From positions 124,001-188,000 of the forward strand of contig NZ_JAHCDA010000004.1 of NCBI RefSeq assembly GCF_018413645.1: a stretch of 64,000 nucleotides of DNA, given 5' to 3'. The notes below the pieces were generated by a model that saw only the letters and a list, made by a program, of their open reading frames with translations, did no database searches and had not been told where the DNA came from. This document shows, piece by piece, positions 17,870 to 27,567 of this stretch. The stretch is from Roseococcus pinisoli. GTDB lineage: Bacteria > Pseudomonadota > Alphaproteobacteria > Acetobacterales > Acetobacteraceae. The position numbers were made by a program, and so were the translations under genes. Within the stretch, counting starts at the first letter, position 1, and every line of letters starts with the position of its first letter.

Positions 17870-18589
17870 TCATCCCACCCGCTGCAACGCAGCTCCATGC
17901 CGTCGCAGCCATTCCGTCGCGGCATGGCGATGCGACGTCAGCGTTTCGACCAGCGCCCAGAAGCGGTCAGAATGATTCATCTCGCGCAGATGCGCGACCT
18001 CATGCGCCACCACGTAGTCGAGCACCCATTCCGGCGCGAGGACGAGCCGCCAGGAGAAAGCCAGCGTGCGGTCGGGCGCGCAGCTGCCCCAGCGGGTGCG
18101 GGTGTCCTTGAGGCGGATGGCGCGCGGCGCGACGCCCAGGGCCTCGGCATGCGGCCGGGCGGCGATGCCGATCCGCCGCAGCGCCTCGGCGCGCAGGAAG
18201 TCCTTCACGCGCCGGGCGACGAAGGCCTGGTCGCCCGTCACCACCAGCGCCCCATCCTCCAGGAAGGCCGCGCCGCGCCGCGAGGGGTCGTGCCGGATCA
18301 CGTGATCAGTGCCCCCGATGGGCACAACCGCGCCCGGCTCGAAAGGCCGCTCCGGTGCCAGGGAGCCAAGCCGTTGCATGATCCAGCCCGCATGCTCCGA
18401 CAGCAGCTCAAGCCCATGCCGGCGGGCCGCGCGCTGGGGAAGCGTGATCACCACGGCGCCCTCCACGGGATCGATGCGCAGCGAGACCCGCCGGGCCCGG
18501 GTCGAGCGCCGCCACACCACCGGGCAGGGCTCGGGTGGCAGAAGAGGATCGCGCCTGAGCTCGATCGTCTCGGATTCGGGAAGCGGCAT
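17870..18589 (-). CDS. YgjP-like zinc metallopeptidase (DUF45/SprT-like)
   Basis: About 239 residues from ATG 18589; a longer frame up to 18676 is open but would run into the start of the divergent gene. The C-terminal half has the family signature: TRWGSC near residue 149, then VVAHEVAHLREMNHS with the HExxH zinc site and a third histidine, followed by DRFWALV. The N-terminal part has the RRSTRARRVSLRID strand pattern typical of this family. Substrate is unknown for most members. It precedes the formate dehydrogenase operon on the same strand with a 147-nt gap, so it is probably independent. Confidence 0.85.
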   Translation of the reverse strand: MPLPESETIELRRDPLLPPEPCPVVWRRSTRARRVSLRIDPVEGAVVITLPQRAARRHGLELLSEHAGWIMQRLGSLAPERPFEPGAVVPIGGTDHVIRHDPSRRGAAFLEDGALVVTGDQAFVARRVKDFLRAEALRRIGIAARPHAEALGVAPRAIRLKDTRTRWGSCAPDRTLAFSWRLVLAPEWVLDYVVAHEVAHLREMNHSDRFWALVETLTSHRHAATEWLRRHGAALQRVG

Positions 18590-18663
18590 GCCGCAGAATG
18601 TCGGGAGCTGCGGCCCGGGTTCAACGGTTGACAGGCACGGGCGCCCCCCACCCACTGCAAAGG

Positions 18664-19539
18664 ATGAGCGCCGCACGGATCCTGCCGAGTCTCCTCATCC
18701 TCGGCAGCATCTGGGGACTCAGCCCAGCCATCGCGAAGAAGGCCCTCGCGGCGGGCATGCCTGGCCTCGGCTTCGGCTTCTGGGCGGCCCTGGGATCGGC
18801 CCTGCTGCTGGCCACGGTCTGCCTGATCCGCCGCATCCCCATCCGGCTGGACCGCGCGCATCTGCGCTACTATGCGGGCGCCGGCCTTATGGGCTTCGCC
18901 CTCGCCAACCTCATCGCCTATACGGCACTGCCGCATATCCCGGCCGGCTTCTTCGCGCTGCTCATGCCGCTGGTGCCCATGCTGACCGTCACCGGCGCCT
19001 CGCTGCTGGGGCAGGAGCGGCTGAACCTCCGCAGCGTCGGCGGCACGGTGCTCGGCTTCGCGGGCGTGGCGCTGGCCATGGCGCCCGGCGCCGCCCTGCC
19101 CGATCCGTCGCTCATCGGCTGGGCGCTCTTCGCCGCCCTCTGCCCGGTCTGCTACGCCACCTCCAACCTGATCGGCGTGCAATGGGCGCCGCGCGGGACG
19201 CAGCCGCTGGGCGCCGCCGCGGGCGCGCTCTTCGCCGCCTCCCTCTTCCTCGGGGTGATGAGCCTCGCCTCCGGCCAGTTCCATGTGCCCGGGGAGGTTC
19301 CGCTCCGGACCGAGGCCCTTCTCCCGCTGCAGATGATGCTGACCGGGATGGCCTATCTTCTCTACTTCCGGCTGCTGGTGACCGCCGGCAGCGTGACCAC
19401 GAGCCAGTCGGGCTACATCGTCACCATCATGGGCGTCGTCTGGGGCGTGGTTCTCTTCGAGGAGCGGATGGGCATCCTCACCCTCCCCGCCGCGGCGCTG
19501 GTCTTCTCCGGGCTCTGGCTGGTGACCAACCGCCGCTGA
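18664..19539 (+). CDS. EamA/DMT-family transporter
   Basis: 291 residues with ten hydrophobic helices in two EamA halves; the second half includes TSQSGYIVTIMGVVWGVVLFEE. Members export amino acids or other metabolites at the inner membrane; the substrate cannot be told here. The first helix starts with LILGSIWGLSPAIAKKAL, a common DMT opening. The frame is open further upstream, but ATG 18664 best fits the family N-terminus. It is divergent from the metallopeptidase gene with about 74 nt between starts. Confidence 0.88.
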   Translation: MSAARILPSLLILGSIWGLSPAIAKKALAAGMPGLGFGFWAALGSALLLATVCLIRRIPIRLDRAHLRYYAGAGLMGFALANLIAYTALPHIPAGFFALLMPLVPMLTVTGASLLGQERLNLRSVGGTVLGFAGVALAMAPGAALPDPSLIGWALFAALCPVCYATSNLIGVQWAPRGTQPLGAAAGALFAASLFLGVMSLASGQFHVPGEVPLRTEALLPLQMMLTGMAYLLYFRLLVTAGSVTTSQSGYIVTIMGVVWGVVLFEERMGILTLPAAALVFSGLWLVTNRR

Positions 19540-19598
19540 TCGCGGTCATTCCCATCGGTGATTGGCTTCGGCCGGCGGCGCGGTGGCATGGTCCGGCC

Positions 19599-20093
19599 AT
19601 GGACACGAACACCACCCCCTACACAGCCCCGACCGAGACGCGCATCGGCCACGTCCACCTCAAGGTGGCCGACATCCCCCGCGCCCTGGCCTTCTGGCAC
19701 GGCGTACTGGGGCTGGAGGTGATGATCCAGGGGCCGAGCGTCGCCTTCCTCTCGGCGGGCGGCTACCACCACCACATCGCGCTCAACACCTGGGAAAGCC
19801 TGGGCGGCTCGCCGCCGCCGGCCGGCCATACGGGTCTGTACCATGTGGCGATCCTCTACCCGGACCGGGCGTCGCTGGCCGGTGTACTGCAGCGCGTCCT
19901 CGCAGCCGGCATCCAGCTGGAGGGCGCTTCGGACCATGGCGTGAGCGAGGCGCTCTACCTCCGCGACCCGGACGGCAACGGCGTCGAGCTCTACCGCGAC
20001 CGCCCGCGCGAGGAATGGCCGAAGGACGATCAGGGCCGCATGACCATGTACACGCGGCGGCTGGACGTAAGCGCGCTGCTGGCCGAGGCCTGA
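19599..20093 (+). CDS. VOC (glyoxalase/dioxygenase) family protein
   Basis: 164 residues forming two beta-alpha-beta-beta-beta modules. The metal-ligand positions are present: His in GHVHLKVAD, His in LYHVAILYP and Glu in RDPDGNGVELYRDRP. This pattern resembles catechol-2,3-dioxygenase-like proteins of the CatE/YfiE type rather than lactoylglutathione lyase. Substrate unknown. It starts 60 nt after the transporter gene and may be co-transcribed. The end is only 1 nt from the end of the convergent Bug protein gene. Confidence 0.85.
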   Translation: MDTNTTPYTAPTETRIGHVHLKVADIPRALAFWHGVLGLEVMIQGPSVAFLSAGGYHHHIALNTWESLGGSPPPAGHTGLYHVAILYPDRASLAGVLQRVLAAGIQLEGASDHGVSEALYLRDPDGNGVELYRDRPREEWPKDDQGRMTMYTRRLDVSALLAEA

Positions 20094-20094
20094 G

Positions 20095-21045
20095 CTACTC
20101 GCGCGGCAGCCGGGGCAGGATGGCGCGGACGGCCGCGCGATCCTCGGCCCAGAAGCGCGCGAACTCGGCCGGGCCCATCAGCGCCTCGCCCTCGCCCATG
20201 CGCTGCATCGCCGCCTGCACGACGGGGCCGGCGACGGCCTCCCGCAGCAGGCGCTCGGTCGCCTGGACGGTTTCGGCCGAGGCGCCCGCCGGCAGGAAGA
20301 TCCCCCGCCAGCCCAGGAAGACGAGCTCCGTCCCCGTCTCGCGGAAGGTCGGCGTCTCGGGCAGCGAGGGGTGCCGTGCCTCGGTGGTGATGGCGATGGG
20401 GCGGAAGATCGCCCCGCTGCCCTGGCTCAGAACCTGGGCCGGCGGCACGGGGATCAAGTCCACCTGCCCGGCCAGCACGGCGGCGGTCGCGGGGCCGGTG
20501 CCCTGGAAGGGCACGTGCAGCAGCTCGATGCCCGCGCTCGCGGCGAAGCGCTCGGCCACGACATGCGCGAAGCTCAGCGGGCCCGGCGTCGCATAGGTCA
20601 GGCGGCCCGGCGCCTCGCGCGCCGCGGCGATGACCTGCGGCAACGTGCGCAGCGGGCCGTCGGGGCGCGTCGCGAGCACGAAGGGCGAGGTCGCGATCCG
20701 CATCACCGGCACGAAGTCCTCGGCCTTGTAGGTCGTACGGCCGGCCTCGAGCAGGATGGACATGGGCGAGCCATCGGCCTGCAGCAGCGTCGTCCCGTCC
20801 GGCGCGGCGCGCGCCACGGCGAGGGAGCCCACGGCGCCCGAGGCCCCGGCCCGGTTCTCGACGATCGCCGCCCGGCCCATGGCCGTCATCTGCTCGGCGA
20901 TGGCACGGGCAAGCAGGTCGGCGCTGCCGCCCGGCGGATAGGGAATGACGAGCCGGAGGGCGCGGGACTGTGCCCGCGCGGAAGAAGCCAGTGCCGGCGC
21001 AGCCAGCACCGGCAGGGCCCACAGGGCCCTGCGTGACAGCGACAT
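20095..21045 (-). CDS. Bug/TctC-family periplasmic binding protein
   Basis: 316 residues. A signal peptide with twin-Arg-like start (SRRALWALPVLAAPALASSARAQ) precedes the Bug fold. Landmarks are RLVIPYPPGGSADLLARA near residue 31, VENRAGASGAVG near 62 and the LPETPTFRETG region, all standard for the tripartite tricarboxylate transporter binding protein family. The matching TctA and TctB membrane genes are not in the window, so this is an orphan binding protein, which is common for the family. Substrate unknown; carboxylates are likely. Confidence 0.92.
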   Translation of the reverse strand: MSLSRRALWALPVLAAPALASSARAQSRALRLVIPYPPGGSADLLARAIAEQMTAMGRAAIVENRAGASGAVGSLAVARAAPDGTTLLQADGSPMSILLEAGRTTYKAEDFVPVMRIATSPFVLATRPDGPLRTLPQVIAAAREAPGRLTYATPGPLSFAHVVAERFAASAGIELLHVPFQGTGPATAAVLAGQVDLIPVPPAQVLSQGSGAIFRPIAITTEARHPSLPETPTFRETGTELVFLGWRGIFLPAGASAETVQATERLLREAVAGPVVQAAMQRMGEGEALMGPAEFARFWAEDRAAVRAILPRLPRE

Positions 21046-21075
21046 TCCGGCTTCCTCCGCCAGCTTCGCGGGCGG

Positions 21076-22364
<1,289 letters not shown>

Positions 22365-22365
<1 letters not shown>

Positions 22366-23525
22366 CAGCCGGTACCTTTCTGAATCGGGACGGCGCGATG
22401 GCCATCCCATAGATATGTGCAGCGCAGGGCGCTGGCCTGATCGGCGGCCGAAAGGGCGGCCACCGTCGCGAAGCCCTCGTCGCGCAACGCCGCGCCAGCG
22501 GCGGCGGTGGTGCCGAGGGGCAGGAAGCAGCGCGGGCGGGACGGCGCGGGAGGCGCCGCCCGAAGCACGGCGTCCGGGTAGAGGGTCATGCCCGTGGCCG
22601 GCTCGTCGTTGACCGACAGGTAGCGGCCCCCGCGCGCGAGCTCGCCCGTGCGGCCCGGACCGAAGATCGTGAAGGCCACGCCCACATGATACTGGAAGCC
22701 GCGGAACTCCACCGGATCCAGCGTGACGCGCAGGTCCGGCGCGCGGGCGGCGATGGCACCGATCACGCTGGCGGCGTTCTCGGCGATGGCGCGCGCGGCC
22801 TCGGGCAGGTCGGCGGCGCGCAGCACCTCGATCGCCTGGGCCGCCGGCCCGGCGGCGGCCAGCAGGCGGGGCAGCAGCGCCGCGATCGGCCCCGCGCCTT
22901 CCGCCAGTGCCGTCACCGCGGCCGCATCCTTGCGGTCCAGCGCGTGGATCAGGCGATCGGTCAGCGCGGCGCCGATTCCGGCGGCGGCCAGCAGGGCATG
23001 GGCCATGCGCGGCAGGGTCACGTCCAGCGTGATGCCGGTGACGCCGACCCGCGCCAGCGCCTCGGCCGCGACCAGCGCGACCTCGGCATCGGCCTCGGGC
23101 GCGGCGCCGCCGATCAGCTCGATCCCGGCCTGGGGAAGCTGGCGGGCGGGCGCCAGCTCGGACCCACGGACCCGCAGCACCTGGCCGGAGTAGCAGAGCC
23201 TGAGCGGACGTGCCTGGAGGCCGAGGCGCGTCGCGGCGATGCGGGCCACCTGCGGCGTCGTGTCGGCGCGCAGGCCCATCATCCGCTGGCTGACCGGGTC
23301 CATGAGGCGGAAAGTCTGCTCCGAGACCGCGGCGCCGGACCCGGCGAGCAGCCCCTCCTCGAATTCCAGGAGAGGGGGCTTCACCCGCTCGTAGCCGTAG
23401 CGGCAGAAGCCCTCCATCAGCGCTTCGACGAGCGCAGCCTCCTGCTCCGCCTCAGGCGGCAGCAGATCCATGAGCCCAGCCGGTAGAAGGCCGGGCGGCG
23501 AAAGCGGGTTGGCGGCGTCATTCAT
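22365..23525 (-). CDS. hisZ: ATP phosphoribosyltransferase regulatory subunit HisZ
   Basis: 386 residues related to the catalytic core of histidyl-tRNA synthetase but without its anticodon domain. It activates short HisG in the first step of histidine synthesis. Seen: [10 protein letters not shown] near residue 17, [17 protein letters not shown], then motif-2-like [18 protein letters not shown] and [12 protein letters not shown]. hisG is not in the window. The chosen ATG 23525 matches the family N-terminus; the frame is open far upstream but overlaps the divergent lipoprotein gene. Confidence 0.93.
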
Positions 23526-23553
23526 CCCGTACGGGTGTGTGGCAGCGAGAAGG

Positions 23554-23582
23554 CTGACGGGCAAGATGCGGTATGCCAGAAT
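23554..23582 (+). promoter_or_regulatory. Promoter for the lipoprotein gene, possibly leaderless
   Basis: CTGACG (23554-23559) and CAGAAT (23577-23582) are separated by 17 nt and differ from the consensus at one and two positions respectively. The -10 ends 7 nt before the ATG at 23589, so transcription would begin at or next to the start codon. No ribosome site precedes that ATG, which fits a leaderless message. Confidence 0.4.
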
Positions 23583-23588
23583 AACGTC

Positions 23589-24125
23589 ATGAAGCGCCGC
23601 GCCCTCCTTGCCCTCTCCCTCCCTGCGGCCCTTCTGGGCGCCGGCTGCGCGGAGGATCCCTCGCAGAGCTACCTCTGGGGCGTCGGCGATCCGATACGGG
23701 GAACGGCGCTGAACGCGACCCGCATGCTGGGCGACACCTCGCGCTGGGACGGCGATCCTGCGGGGGCAGCCATCGCCGCCGCGCAACTCGAATTCCTGGC
23801 CCGCAGCTTCCGCGAGGACCCGATCTGGTCCGTCCGGGCCAGCACGGCCACGGTGCAGGAGCTCCAGCAGGCCGTGCTGCAGATGCGCGAGGCGCTGGGA
23901 ATCAGCCCGACGGCCCCCAATGCCGTCATCGAGCAGCTGCTGCGCCAGGCCGGGGAAGCGCTGCGGGCGGGCAGCCAGGCCCGCGCCCTGGCCGCGCTTT
24001 CGGGACCCAACTTCATCGTCCCGCCGCAGGAAGTGCTGCGGCGGCTGGGCAGCCTGCCGCGGCTCAACCGTGTCTCCGCCGCCGCCGGCATGGCCGGGAA
24101 CGACGCCTTCCGCCGTCCCCGCTGA
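23589..24125 (+). CDS. Lipoprotein of unknown function
   Basis: 178 residues starting MKRRALLALSLPAALLGAGC; LGAGC fits a lipobox with Cys20 as the lipidated residue. The mature part is alpha-helical and Ala/Arg/Gln-rich with no recognised domain. It contains LARSFREDPIWSVRASTATV and a VPPQEVLRRLGSLPRLNR segment near the end. Divergent from hisZ with a 63-nt shared spacer. No function can be assigned. Confidence 0.8.
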   Translation: MKRRALLALSLPAALLGAGCAEDPSQSYLWGVGDPIRGTALNATRMLGDTSRWDGDPAGAAIAAAQLEFLARSFREDPIWSVRASTATVQELQQAVLQMREALGISPTAPNAVIEQLLRQAGEALRAGSQARALAALSGPNFIVPPQEVLRRLGSLPRLNRVSAAAGMAGNDAFRRPR

Positions 24126-24134
24126 GGCCGGGCT

Positions 24135-24683
24135 TCAGCCGAAGGGGTCGGGCGTGCCTTCGGGCAGCGGCACGCGGGCCACGTTCAGGGTAAGGCCCAC
24201 GGCGACGTAATAGCCGCAGATGCCCAGCAGCTCGGCCACGCCCTTCTCGCCGAATCGCGCCTTCGCCGCCTCGAAGGCCGCGTCGCTCACATCCTTGTCG
24301 CGATGGAGCTCGCTGCAGAAGCGATAGACGGTGGCCTCGTCCTCGGCCATTCCCTCAGGCGGGCGGCCGAGGCGCACGGCCTCGGCGATCGCGGGCTTCA
24401 GCCCGCCCGCGAGCGCCAGCGGCAGATGCGCGAACCATTCGTACCGCGCCTCATAGGCCTTGGCCGTGATGATGATCGCGAGCTCGGAGAGGCGAGCGGG
24501 GAAGCTGCTGTCCCAGCGCATGAAGCGGCCGACATTCTGCAACCGCTCGGCCATGTCGGGGCTGTGCAGCCAGGCCGGGAAAGGCCCGCGCACGCCCGAG
24601 CGCGCCCCGGAGGCGATGCTTTCCGCGACCTCGCGCTGGCGCGGGTCCATGGTCTCGGGGGTGAGCGTAGTGAAGCGGGTCAT
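24135..24683 (-). CDS. Carboxymuconolactone decarboxylase-family protein
   Basis: 182 residues, all-helical. The CMD/AhpD pattern LSELAIIITAKAYEARYEWFAHL-like appears near residue 84, followed by the GLKPAIAEAVRLGRPP segment. The CxxC pair of redox-active AhpD members is absent, so a peroxidase role is unlikely. Related proteins act on lactones or have unknown roles in aromatic degradation, which would fit the dienelactone hydrolase nearby. It is 114 nt downstream of the flavin reductase gene on the same strand. Confidence 0.85.
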   Translation of the reverse strand: MTRFTTLTPETMDPRQREVAESIASGARSGVRGPFPAWLHSPDMAERLQNVGRFMRWDSSFPARLSELAIIITAKAYEARYEWFAHLPLALAGGLKPAIAEAVRLGRPPEGMAEDEATVYRFCSELHRDKDVSDAAFEAAKARFGEKGVAELLGICGYYVAVGLTLNVARVPLPEGTPDPFG

Positions 24684-24797
24684 GGACGTTTCCTGCGGCT
24701 TGTTGCGGCGACGATCCGCCCTTCGGTGCTCCCACCTCGGACGACCGTCGCCGGATTGCCGCGAGGATGCCGCGCGGCCGCGGAATCGCCAATGGCG

Positions 24798-25295
24798 CTA
24801 GGCGGCGACGCCCACGCGCCGGTAGTCGCGCGCAAAGTAGAGCAGCGCCGCGTCCACGCCCTCGCCCAGCCGGATGGCCTCGATCTCGGCGAAGACGACG
24901 AGGTGCGTGCCCTTCTCCACCATGTCGGTGATGCGGCCGTCGAAGGCGACCATCGCGCCCTCGAGCGCCGGTGCCCCGGTGGCCAGCGTGCTCCAGCCGC
25001 CGCTGCCGAAGCGGGCCTCGCCTTCCACGCCCGTGAAGCCCGCGAAGATGCCCGAAAGCTCCTGCTGCTCGGCCGAGAGCGTGTTCACGCAGAGCACGCC
25101 GTTCCGCCGGAAGACCTCGGCCGAGGAGACGCCCTTGTTCATGCAGACCAGCAGGGTCGGCGGGCTGTCGGTCACGCTACACATCGCGCTGGCCGTGAAG
25201 CCGGCCCGCCCGGCAGGGCCGTCGGTCGTGATGATGTTCACCGCGGCGCACAGCCTCGCCATGGCATCCCGGAATTCCTTACGCTCGACGGGCAT
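24798..25295 (-). CDS. Flavin reductase family protein
   Basis: 165 residues of the split-barrel FMN-binding fold. GFTASAMCSVTDSPPTLLVCMN near residue 33 is the family FMN-binding strand, and HLVVFAEIEAIRLGE near the C-terminus is also typical. It resembles HpaC/RutF types that supply reduced flavin to a monooxygenase; no monooxygenase gene is adjacent. No signal peptide. The start MPVERKEFRDAM fits the family. Confidence 0.87.
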   Translation of the reverse strand: MPVERKEFRDAMARLCAAVNIITTDGPAGRAGFTASAMCSVTDSPPTLLVCMNKGVSSAEVFRRNGVLCVNTLSAEQQELSGIFAGFTGVEGEARFGSGGWSTLATGAPALEGAMVAFDGRITDMVEKGTHLVVFAEIEAIRLGEGVDAALLYFARDYRRVGVAA

Positions 25296-25504
25296 TACCG
25301 ATCCTCACTGCATCTGCTCAATCTGATCCACGACACCATGGCCGAAAATCGCGCCTGTGTATCCTCACCGCCGCCCGCAGGCCGCGGCCCTTCTTCGGAT
25401 CGGGATGTGGTGGTTCCACAGGGCGGATGCAGCGAGCATGGTGCGTCGGCGCATCCTCCGTTAGATGGCTTTCATCGGCAACAATGCCAAGGGAGTTCAA
25501 GATC

Positions 25505-26227
25505 ATGGCCCAGATTCAGATCCCCGCCGCCGACGGCTCCGGCAGCTTCGACTGCCTCGTCGTCGAGCCGAAGGCCCCGCAGGACGGCGCGGCGCCGGCC
25601 GCGCGCGGCGTGGTCGTGCTCCTGCAGGAGATCTTCGGCGTGAACAGCGCCATGCACGCCCTGTCCGAATGGGTGGCCGATATGGGCTTCATCGCCCTCA
25701 CGCCCGACCTCTTCTGGCGGCAGCAGCGCAACGTGGTGCTGGAGCCCGACCAGGGCCAGGACCAGTGGGAGCAGGCCTTCAAGTTCATGAACGGCATGGA
25801 CCAGGAGAAGGCCGTGGCCGACATCGCCGCCACCATCGCCCATGGCCGCGCGATCGCCGGCGCGAACGGCAAAGTGGGCACCATGGGCTTCTGCCTGGGC
25901 GGCCGCCTCGCCTTCAAGGCCGCGACCGGCACCGATGCGGACTGCAACGTCAGCTACTACGGCGTGGGCCTCGACGGGCTGGTGGCGGAGAAGCCGGCCT
26001 TCCGCGGCCCGCTGCTCATGCACATCGCCGAGAAGGACAAGTTCGTCCCCGCCGAGGCGCAGGCCAAGATCCTCGAAGGCGTGAAGGCCAATCCCAAGGT
26101 CAGAGCGCATGTCTATCCCGGCGTCGACCACGCCTTCGCGCGCATGGGCGGCCATTCCTGGGACGGCCGCGCGGCGACCATCGCCAATGGCCGCACGGCG
26201 GAATTCCTCGTGAAATACGTCGGCTAA
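25505..26227 (+). CDS. Dienelactone hydrolase family protein
   Basis: 240 residues with alpha/beta-hydrolase fold. The nucleophile elbow GFCLGG carries Cys, as in carboxymethylenebutenolidase. The catalytic His is in PGVDHAFAR, the acid probably Asp in HIAEKDKFVP. An early Glu in LLQEIFGVN matches the Glu that positions the Cys. In aromatic degradation such enzymes open dienelactone to maleylacetate, but many family members act on other esters. The chosen ATG precedes AQIQIPAADGSG, typical of the family. Confidence 0.9.
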   Translation: MAQIQIPAADGSGSFDCLVVEPKAPQDGAAPAARGVVVLLQEIFGVNSAMHALSEWVADMGFIALTPDLFWRQQRNVVLEPDQGQDQWEQAFKFMNGMDQEKAVADIAATIAHGRAIAGANGKVGTMGFCLGGRLAFKAATGTDADCNVSYYGVGLDGLVAEKPAFRGPLLMHIAEKDKFVPAEAQAKILEGVKANPKVRAHVYPGVDHAFARMGGHSWDGRAATIANGRTAEFLVKYVG

Positions 26228-26277
26228 GGTCACACTTCGTCGCAGCGGGCGGCGCGGCGTCATGGCATGATCGCGCC

Positions 26278-27567
26278 ATGACGCCGCTCGCCGCCCATGC
26301 CGCGATCCGCTTCGGCCTCGGCAACCGGCCGGAGGCGCAGCTTCCGGCCGATCCGCGGGCCTGGCTCACCGGGCAGATCAGCCCCCTGCCCGAGGCGCCC
26401 GGCCCCAGCCTCGCCGAGGCCTTCGCCGCCCAGCGGCAACGCCAGCGCGACCCGACGAGCCAGGCCGTCAGCGACCTGTTCCGCACGGAAGCCCTCGCCT
26501 GGTCCACGCGGATGATCACGACCACGGCCCCCTTCGCCGAGCGCTGGGCGAATTTCTGGACCAACCACCTCACCACCAGCCGCCGCGCCGGCCAGGCCAC
26601 CGTCATGCTGGGCCACTACCAGCGGCTGGCGATCCGCGCCCATGCCTTCGGCCGGTTCGAGGACATGCTCCTCGCCGCCTATCGGCACCCGGCCATGCTC
26701 TTCTACCTGGACCAGTCCGGCTCCATCGGCCCCTCCAGCCCCGCGGGGCAGCGCGCCCGCCGCGGCCTCAACGAGAACCTCGCCCGGGAGTGCATGGAGC
26801 TGCACACCGTGACGCCCGCCGCCGGCTACAGCCAGGAGGATGTGACGACCCTGGCGCGTCTCCTGACCGGCTGGTCCGTCGGCCGGGGCGCGCCGGCCAA
26901 CGAGCCGGAAGGCTTCCTCTTCCGGGCCCGCGCCCATGAGCCGGGCGACAAGATCCTGCTGGGCCGCACCTTCCCCGAGGGCGAGGAGGGGGGCGCCGAG
27001 GCGCTGCGCTTCCTGGCCGGCCATCCCGCCACGCATCATGCGCTGGCGCTGAAGCTCGCCCGGCATTTCGTGGCCGATGCACCGCCGGCGCCGGCGGTCG
27101 CGCGCATCGAGGCCGCGCTGCGCGACAGCGGGGGAGACCTCGCCGCCGCCGCTCGGGCGGTGGTCGCCGCGCCGGAGGCCCGTGCGCCGCTGCGCAAGCT
27201 CCGCAGCGGGCAGGACTATGCCATCGCGGTGCTGCGCGCGCTCGGCCTCGGCGATGAGGGCGCGCCCATGCTCCTCGGCACCCTGGCCCGGCTGAACCAG
27301 CCGCTCTGGACCGCGCCCGCGCCGATCGGCTGGTCCGACGAGGCGAGCGAATGGGCCGCGCCCGAGCAGCTCATGCGCCGCCTGGACTGGGCAAGCGAGA
27401 TCGCGGGCCGCACGGCCGCCGCCGGCGTGATCGAGCCCGAGCCGCTGGGCGAGGTCCTGCTCGGCCCCCTCGCCCGTGCCGAGACCATGGCCGCCGCCCG
27501 CCGCGCCGGATCGGTGCGGGAGGGCCTGCTGCTGCTGCTGGCTTCCCCGGAGGCGCAACGCCGATGA
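26278..27567 (+). CDS. DUF1800 family protein, copy 1
   Basis: 429 residues of the DUF1800 family. Landmarks: AAHAAIRFGLGNRPE at the start, ERWANFWTNHLTTSRR near residue 87, the signature RRGLNENLARECMELHTVT near 161, and the TGWSVGRG segment. No signal peptide is obvious. Function unknown; DUF1800 is nearly always followed by a DUF1501 gene, as here. The stop overlaps the start of that gene (ATGA). The pair is repeated 2.56 kb downstream. Confidence 0.92.
   Translation: MTPLAAHAAIRFGLGNRPEAQLPADPRAWLTGQISPLPEAPGPSLAEAFAAQRQRQRDPTSQAVSDLFRTEALAWSTRMITTTAPFAERWANFWTNHLTTSRRAGQATVMLGHYQRLAIRAHAFGRFEDMLLAAYRHPAMLFYLDQSGSIGPSSPAGQRARRGLNENLARECMELHTVTPAAGYSQEDVTTLARLLTGWSVGRGAPANEPEGFLFRARAHEPGDKILLGRTFPEGEEGGAEALRFLAGHPATHHALALKLARHFVADAPPAPAVARIEAALRDSGGDLAAAARAVVAAPEARAPLRKLRSGQDYAIAVLRALGLGDEGAPMLLGTLARLNQPLWTAPAPIGWSDEASEWAAPEQLMRRLDWASEIAGRTAAAGVIEPEPLGEVLLGPLARAETMAAARRAGSVREGLLLLLASPEAQRR

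Noticed and set aside
14777-18631. Long plus-strand reading frame of over 1200 codons opposite the formate dehydrogenase genes
   Set aside because: It is a composition shadow of the G+C-rich minus-strand gene, with His/Arg/Gly-rich sequence and no domain.
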